64,000 nucleotides of DNA, taken from positions 196,962,816 through 197,026,815 of the forward strand of contig CP136066.1 of the NCBI GenBank assembly GCA_032622095.1. Direction: 5' to 3'. Made by a program: the position numbers and the translations under genes. The notes beneath the pieces are model-generated. The model was not told the origin of the DNA, did not search any database, and saw nothing but the letters and a program-made list of their open reading frames with translations. Source of the stretch: Siphonodentalium dalli. Lineage: Eukaryota > Mollusca > Scaphopoda > Gadilida > Siphonodentaliidae. Below are positions 26,601-35,600 of this stretch, piece by piece. How positions within the stretch are numbered: the first letter of the stretch is position 1; each line of letters starts with the position of its first letter.

Positions 26601-29600
26601 TATGATGTGATGTGATTGAACAATCTGAATGCTTTGGAAGGAACGAACTAAAACGAGCCCTTGTTTGTGAATACTTGCGAAGTTGCGAAGCAGCAACACT
26701 AGCAGCAACGAATTTTTTTTAACACATGGGTGCTCCGAAACGCTGACAGCACGAGATGCCCTGCTTATTTGAACAACATACGATACGACAATCAACGTTG
26801 CTTGATTGGACAAAGACACTGCTGTGCGAAACTCACAATAGCTCATGCCGGGCGGCGAATTCATCTCGACGTATTGGCAGCGAAGACAAGTCTGACACAC
26901 TTACCACTGGACCACGGAGCTCCAACAACAGATACGAAGAGATCAGACGTGGACTGGTTGATTTAGGATAGCCAGGGGAATTAAAGGACATCAGTTAGAT
27001 TTAAGAACGTTTGAGAAGAAAGGAGGACCAATAGGGGAATTGTCATAAGGCTGTTGCATATGTAGTACGCGACAAAGGAAGTGCACATACATACAAACTG
27101 ACTGACTGCTGTGATGTAAACATCATGTATTGTGTATCCCAGATGTATACAATAATTTACAAGATGATGTTCATATATATATGGAAGTAGGATAAGTCTG
27201 AGAGAGTAGATGATTTGACATCAAGCGCCAGGCGCTTATATGGAGCCATGTCCTCAGAACAGAACAGTATATGCGCAATGAAGAGATCGAGTGGTAGGAG
27301 ACAAGAGATATGAAGTGGGAAACAGAGACATGGATGAAGTAAAGGTCGAATTCAGAGAATGAAAAAAGAAACAAGACAATATGACAAATTTAAAAAATGA
27401 GATGATCACTGCTCTGTATATATCAGTATAATTTATAAATTTGAAATTAACGTTTGATTAATTTTACTATTACTTATGGATTAGCCAAATGAATTGCCCG
27501 TCGAGAGAAGTCACTTGATCGTTATGCCTGCTATGGAAGGAACAAGCTAAAATGAGCCCTTGATTGTAAATACTTACGAGTGTAAAACCAGCGACTGAGC
27601 GGACCTGGCGGTCGCCATGATAGTTTACGTCAGTAACACCGGCAACAACGCCCAGCTTGCTCAGTTGATACCTGAAATACATAAAATGTGTCAGTATATA
27701 CGTGTAGACTATCATATCACCCGAAACTTACACTGTCATATTTGGAGATCCAACCTTATCAAATTCCAATAGTGAAGAAATTTTCAAGGCTGTCCAAATC
27801 TTTATAAGAGACAGATCCCAGGATAAGAACATACGGATTTCAGCAGATGACAATTAGGAAAACAACAAACAATAAATAGCAATAAATAATAAAAATAATA
27901 TTTCTGAGTATATATATATATAGGACAAAAGTAATAAACGCTTTAGGAACTTAGTCACTGTCCAGTGTTAAGGATGGATGAGCACATAATACTTTAACGC
28001 AACCAGATACCTTCGAACTATATATATATGAATTCGAACAAGTTTGGAGAGACTAGCAACAACATCAACAAATACCATTATACACTTAAATACCATATAT
28101 AATTGTTCACTGCCATGGTAATTTTTTCACTGGAGTGTCTGGTGATCGGGAGAGAAGTAGCATATTAGTGGCCCGAACTTGTTCTTCAATCACGTTGCCG
28201 AATGTATGTATTTATATGCATATATGGCGAATAAATATGTTTAAACCAAACTGTTATACGCTATACCAGGGGAAACCTGTTAATTGGCTGCGGACACACG
28301 TATCACAGTAGCGATGGCATAGTAGGTGTGACAATTTATTATGGTGGAGTTTGGTGACAATTGTTCGTCATAATTATTATGCCATAGCCAGTCATGTTGC
28401 CCGCTGAGTTACGGCACAATGAGTCGACTGGACCAATTAACCCATTGCGTTTCACCAAGATTGATCTCTACTCATTACGTTTTGCTAAATTGTATTCGCT
28501 ACGATATATATAATTGCACGATAGATCGTCCAGAATTGTGTTTGACCGTGGCCTGGTGGCAATTCCTCATTGACTCACATATCATGCATGTGGTACGTTT
28601 TTTTTATATGATCTCAATGCATGCATGTTTATCTACTTATATTAATTTCAATAATAAGAACAACTAGAGGTGTGACTGTCCCAATGGGACTACGGATACC
28701 CCCCTTTTTAAAAAATACTAAGATGTTTGACATGTCAGTAAACATTTAGTTAAAATAATGAAATAACAGTTCCCATTGCAGGTGTACAACCATAACCCTA
28801 ATCTTAAACCTATTGACCGAAAATTGTAGGAATAAAAGCTTGGACAAAATTATGCGAAATAAATTCTAAGTCGAAAATGGGGAATAACTCCACACAAAAA
28901 ATGTCGGACAGACGTCATAATTGCAGGTGCACAGGTTCCCATGGTACTAAATATCAGTGCCAAGATTAAAAAAACATTGACCGAAAAATGTAGGAATAAA
29001 AGCTCGGACAAAATTATGCATGTTGCAAAAAAAGTTTCTAAGTTGAAAAAGGGGGATAACTCCACCAAAAAATGTCGGACAGATGTCATAATCGCAGATG
29101 CACAAGTTCCAATGGTACTAAATATCTGTGCCACGTTTTAAAAAATTGACCAAAAAATGTAGGAATAAAAGCTCGGACAAAAGTATACATGCTGCGAAAA
29201 TTTTCTAAGTCGAAAAAGGGGGGATAACTCCAAAAAAACAGACGTCATAATCGCAGGTGCACAGGTTCCCATGGTGGTTGATCACGGAAATTGATCAAAA
29301 AACGACTGAGAAAAACTCCGGACAAATTTGTGTCCACGGACGGACGGACGACGGACGACGGACGGACGACGGACGGACGGACGAGCTGACTCCAGTATAC
29401 CCCCCCTAACTTCGTTGCGGGGGGTATAATCATGGTTGTTGACAGAAAAGGGTTATTCATTAAGTTATCAAGTGGACTTTATGTGTTAGCATGCAAAATA
29501 TAACACTGCGTGTTGGGTGAAGATCAACGGCGACAAGACATTCACAGGTAGATACATCCTTGAGATATCGACCGTCGCTGGTAGAGCTTGGTAGACTCAT

Positions 29601-32600
29601 TGTGCGAATTTGCAGAGGGCGACATGGCTTGCTGTGTCATATTAATTATGACGACCAAACTCCACCATAATAAATTGTCACACATACAATGACATCGATA
29701 CTGTGGTACGTGTGTCTGCAGCCGTGCCAGTGCTATAACACGATCTAATCTGTGTAGCTTGAGATCCGATCACCTGATTTAACAGCGTTAATAATCAATA
29801 GTTGAATTGCTCATGGCATTGTGTACTCTTTTATATGCATTTTGTGTATGCTTCCGCAATTTTTCAATTTGTCGAACTAAAACGTTGAGGTTGTAAGTCA
29901 CGTTTTCAATTTGAAATTGAAAAAAACTTTGAATATTCGAAAAAAAATCCACCCTTCTGCATGGTTCACGCTTTCGAAGGCCAATGGCCATTTTAGTTAC
30001 AAAAATGGCCAACCGTTTAAAGGCACGAGCGGCGTTCGTTGCAGAAATATTCATATTTGTTCAAATCGCCACCAGCAGAAGGAATATTTAAAAACATATA
30101 TATTTGTTCATATGCCAAACATAATCAGCGCGTAAATAGTATATTGTCGTCAAGGCGTACGATGGTGTACGTAAACAAAAGCCTGCTCGTGTTACAGAAG
30201 TTGTGCTTCTGTTCACACAACACAGCGCAATTATATTGGTTGATCACACACAAATGATATAAACGCTCTTTATTATTTCCATATCAGGAAAACAGTATCT
30301 AATAACGCTCGTTTGTTTACCATATCCGGATCTAAACAAAAACCAGGTTCTCTAACGTTTTTTGCCTTTGTTTACATAACGAAGGAAAAACATTTGACAA
30401 TAACATACTGTTATATGCCATATTTCTGATTGGTATAAGAACACATTTTGTCTATATTTTACTATTCTTTCTGTTTTTGGCGGTTTTTGACGGAGCTGAA
30501 TATTTTAACAGCACACCCTCCGCCAACGCCGCCCGTATCTTTAACAGCGTTAATAATCGATAGTTGAATTGCTTTTTTCTCTTTTACATGTATTCGGGTA
30601 GGTATTTGGGACTTTTCTCTCCTTTACATGTATTTGGGTATGTTTTCGCAATGTTTTCAATTTGTCGAACTAAAACGTTAAGGTTGTAGTTCACGTTTTC
30701 AATTTGGAATTGAAAAAAACTTTGAATATACGAAAAAAATCCACCCTTCTGTGTGGTTCACGCTATCGAATGTCAATGACCATTTTTGTTACAAAAATGG
30801 GCAGCTGATTAACCAAACTGCTCTGGTTAAAAAGTTTCAATATGAATAGAGAATACGTACATTACATTTTGGAACTATATCATGAGTGTCAGAAAAGAGA
30901 TATCCAATTTTCAAGAGCGTCTGAATATTCTCTATTTCTTTGCAGACACTATTGAGATGTTCCAGGTAATCAAACAATGTAGGTGTTATTTTTTCAGTAT
31001 ATGTGCCTTATTAAAGACATATTATGTACTTGTTCGGGTGCGTGAAACTGATAAGTTAGTACTCAGGCGCTAAGACAACTGGTGGAATGTAAAATTCTAC
31101 TAATATCGCCGACAATTTGAAGCAAATCGACTTTACCACTCAATAGAAAACATCGTCAGAACTACGCTCAATTGTAAATATTTATTACTCGATTCTGGAT
31201 GCGTCTATCGGTGACAAACTAACGAAAACTGCATTTAATTCATATATGAGAATGGCTGTGTGTGTTGTCAATATGGATATACTCTTTGTTAAAATTACTA
31301 CTATGAACAAGATTATTCTCCATTTCTCTTTGATCACCATACCGGAGTGTTTCACATCACTTTAATGCTCACAGTTGATAACTTAATAAATCTTCCGGAA
31401 GCGGAACCACTCGACCCGGGCGTATTTTTGGTCGGGTTTTCTCGATTTTCCAGGTCGGCAGTCATGTTCTGAGTAAATAATTTTCTCACAATGTTTTCTT
31501 AATATGGTTTTCGAATTGTAAAATTTGTCTGTTTAAAACGCGATTAAATTATTTTGTTTCTTTATCGCTAAATATGCAGTTTTCCGTATATGTTATTTTT
31601 CGGTTTCTTGTTGGTATAGTTTATATCATTGTTATTCACGTCGGCTAACGTTGAGAACGCTACAAAAGCATATACTATATTCCCTTCCACTGTAGACGTA
31701 TGTATCACAACTATAAATATATGTCCTCATGTTTTCCCATATATTTGATACTTGTTTCAAAGGTAATCAATCCGATTCGATGGTCTCCATGTCATCAGAT
31801 TCCAACAACAACAACAACAACAACAACAACAAATTTTGAAATGCCGCTTCAGTTATCAGAATCGAGTAACTGTCCAAAATTAATGCTATCCATAGTCAAC
31901 TATGGTATAAAATTGCCGCTTTGTCAAATATCTGACACAAAAAGACCCACTTAATTTTTAGAGTTATCCATCTTCATCTGCAATTTGGTCCGAAACCGTC
32001 TTCTCGTCGACTGTTTACTGGGCCACTTAAATTATCGGTTGTGAAAACTAATAGATTTCAAAAATTGATATCTGATCACTCTGAGCTTTGATGGGTGGAT
32101 TCCTCGACTCGAATCAAATATTTGTTTCTCCCGAAGCCAAGGAAATGGTAATTTGCGAGCGTTAATTCGGATTATGCATCTTTAAATAAAGATGAGAAAG
32201 TTATAATTTAATCTTTATTTGTATCGGGTTGCCTTGTGTCGGGTTGTCCTCGGGTCGGGTTGTCCCTGGGTCTGGTTATCCATGGGTCGGGTTGTCCCGG
32301 GTCGGGCTATACATGGGTCGGGTTGTCCCCGGGTCGGGTTGTCCCTGGTCCTCAATCCACTCTGTCTATCTCGACACACTCGGCCCGGGCAGGTTCCCGT
32401 TGTTTAGTCCCACCCGCTTCTAAGACTATACTATCATTGCATCTATAACACTATAAATTCACATACATGTATAATCGGTCTACTTACTGAATATCCCAGT
32501 CGATGCAGTGGGCGGCTGTCAGGATGTAGTTAGCCGAGATGATGCTTCCGCCGCAGAAATGTTGGCCTAAATTTCCATCCACTGTGAGACTGACTTGAGC

Positions 32601-35600
32601 TGGAAACTCGGCATGCGATGCCGGAACTCCACCTATTATTCTCGAGTCAAGCTGGCTTCTCCGAATTTTTTCAATCAGAGGGTTTGTTAATTTGGCCGGC
32701 AAAGGAATTGAGACTAAAATGGCGAAATAATGTATATATAAGAAATGAACAGCGGTTTCAATGTGGTCATGGGAGTTTGACCGCAAGAATAATTGAGCAA
32801 ATTGCATGAACTCTTCGGCAGACAGAAGGTGTGAAATGATTTAAATAACCATCCCTTTGAAATTCCAATTAGGTAACCTTAACGAAAAGCACCAGAAGTC
32901 TCATAAAATCGCAAAACACTCATTAACTAAACTTGTTAAACAAGGTTCAACATCCATATCCACAGTATATATGCGACAAAGATGTGTATGTACATCAGCG
33001 AAATCTTTCACGTTGTGACTAACCCCGGCTAGATGACCAAATATTCGCCAAATCTCTATATTTATTTCATTATTTTTCATCTGTAGTCTGTTCCATTTAT
33101 TAATTAACCAATAACAAGTATCATCGAGGGACACAGATTGATAAAATACATGTATTCTTTGCAAATGGCAGAAACACATGCGCTTGTAATGTGTTCGTTG
33201 CTCCGCCACACCCCAACCACACTACACCCTTATACATTTACGCCATACATATAATGACGTGTTCACCCCCTCCCCCACATACCTTATGCATAGTACCCAC
33301 TAGAATATATGACTCTGCTTTACTTCATTATAATGTACACGAGGCGCATGTAAACTGCCATGATGTATAGAGTAGTCATGTATATTATAATGACAGTGTG
33401 TGTTTTGGAAAGGGAGTGAGCAGTGGAGCGCATTACAAGCCTGTGTGTGAGCAGTGGAGCGCATTACAAGCCTGTGTGTGAGCAGTGGAGCGCATTACAA
33501 GCCTGTGTGTGAGCAGTGGAGCGCATTACAAGCCTGTGTGTGAGCAGTGGAGCGCATTACAAGCCTGTGTGTGAGCAGTGGAGCGCATTACAAGCCTGTG
33601 TGTGAGCAGTGGAGCGCATTACAAGCCTGTGTGTGGGCAGTGGAGCGCATTACAAGCCTGTGTGTGAGCAGTGGAGCGCATTACAAGCCTGTGTGTGGGC
33701 AGTGGAGCGCATTACAAGTCTGTGTGTGAGCAGTGGAGCGCATTACAAGCCTGTGTGTGAGCAGTGGAGCGCATTACAAGCCTGTGTGTCAAAAAAAACG
33801 TAATCATGAATAAAATGTTATCATCTCAAAGACGAATACTTTTTTTGTAATAATTGAACTGTTATGTTAAATTTCTCAGCTTTTCATTCAAATATGTGAC
33901 CCGCCATATCAAATCCAGTCGTAAGTCGGGATATTTTTTACCCTGTGCCAATGCGTTCTCTTATATATGCGAGTCGACCATAGGTCGCCTCGCATATATA
34001 CGAGAATGCATTGGCCTAACAATTTTTTACAATTTTAATAATTTTTTCTTGTATTCTTTAACAATTTTATAATTTCACCCATACAGAGCCCCAGACAAAC
34101 ATGAGCAGACGACACTGTTCTATATGCTTCTATATATGTGTGGGGCTCCTTGCAGGGTAATGGATGTTTTTTGTATTTTATGTCCTAAAAAATGTAAGAA
34201 ATATTTATTAAAAAATTGTTAGGCCAATGCATTCTCTTATATATGCGAGGCGACCTATGGTCGACTCGCATATATAAGAGAATGCATTGGCACAGGGTAA
34301 AAAAAAATTCCGACTTACGACTGGATTTGATATGGCGGGTCAAATATCGATAGGTAAGTAATCCAAGGTCCCATCTACCCAATGATGAACATCGTACAAT
34401 ACTACATGAATATTCATACGACTGAAAGCACCAGCAGAATTACATCAGGTGACGTTGGCATCGCAGCGATAATTGAATGTCAAAAACAACAATGAGATTT
34501 GATGTTAAATCTTAATTTTTCAGTTCAATTTTTTCCTCGTAAGAAGTGGGAATTGATGTAGTTGCAAAATGTTTCTACCTTGGTATCACTTTACTTCATC
34601 CTCACTCAACATGCAGTGTTATAATTTTCATGCTAACATACAAGTCCACTTGGTAACTTAATGAATAACCCCTTTCTGTCAACAATCATGATTGTTCTTA
34701 CTAAGAACAAATCTCCCGTGTAATGTCTCAGCAAATATAGTGAGTCAAACTTAATGTATAAGTAGTTAAATAGGCATTGAGTCCATATCAATAACACGTA
34801 CTTACTATGACATTGGATGGAGGGATACATTTTTACCTATTAGTTTAACAATTGGAAATATGTATTAATGGTCAAATTAATGTTTGATATGAAATGTTAT
34901 TCTATGTAGTCATTACAATAATATAGATTTTACCACTGGGGATGTTCCTTTTCGGGAGTTTTCGTATGTCGCTTCACAAAGTCTTAAAATAAAAACTGAC
35001 CGCCATATTGGACGCCATCTTGGATTTTGATACTCTTCTAATGGTGAATATGGTTGGAAATTCGCATTTGCACTTGTTGTATGTGTTCTACACTAAATAA
35101 AAGCAAATTCTACGCACTAGTCTATCATTCTGGGATCCAATCCCCGGTGATGGCTATACTTAGCATTTTATGACATTGGTGGAAGGGTTAAGTTTTTGCC
35201 TATTATTGCAAAATTTGTAGGACCAGGAAAATAGTGTTAATACCTCCCGGTATGAAATACTCCAGTCTTTCCAAATATATATGATAAGATAAGCTAAATG
35301 CAGCGTGCTAGTTTTGTACAGAGTTGACGGGCGATAGTTTCTCTGAATCGTCATGATGTTTTGACGCAGAACATTACATTCTCCACCATGACGTAGTGAA
35401 ATCTCAAACAAACCAGAACAAAATAAGAACATTCCGATCTAATAACACCATGTACCACATAATTACAAATAGATCTTTCTGTTTTTGGTGATGTGATTAA
35501 CTTTTAACCAATTGTGTATAGCTGGTCAACCGCTGAAAACAGGCTAATTTTTCGGTAGGGTACCTTCACAAATAGTCTTACCATACATAGCTGCCACCAA

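Noticed and set aside
32219-32448. Three overlapping frames over the GGGTCGGGTTGTCC minisatellite as coding
   Set aside because: All three frames are open because of repeat composition; it is intronic in the protease gene.
33416-33789. CRISPR array
   Set aside because: Units are head-to-tail with no spacers, and the DNA is eukaryotic.
33416-33803. Open frames through the 31-bp array as a repeat protein
   Set aside because: A 31-bp unit without stops is open in the plus frames by chance; there is no codon or splice support.
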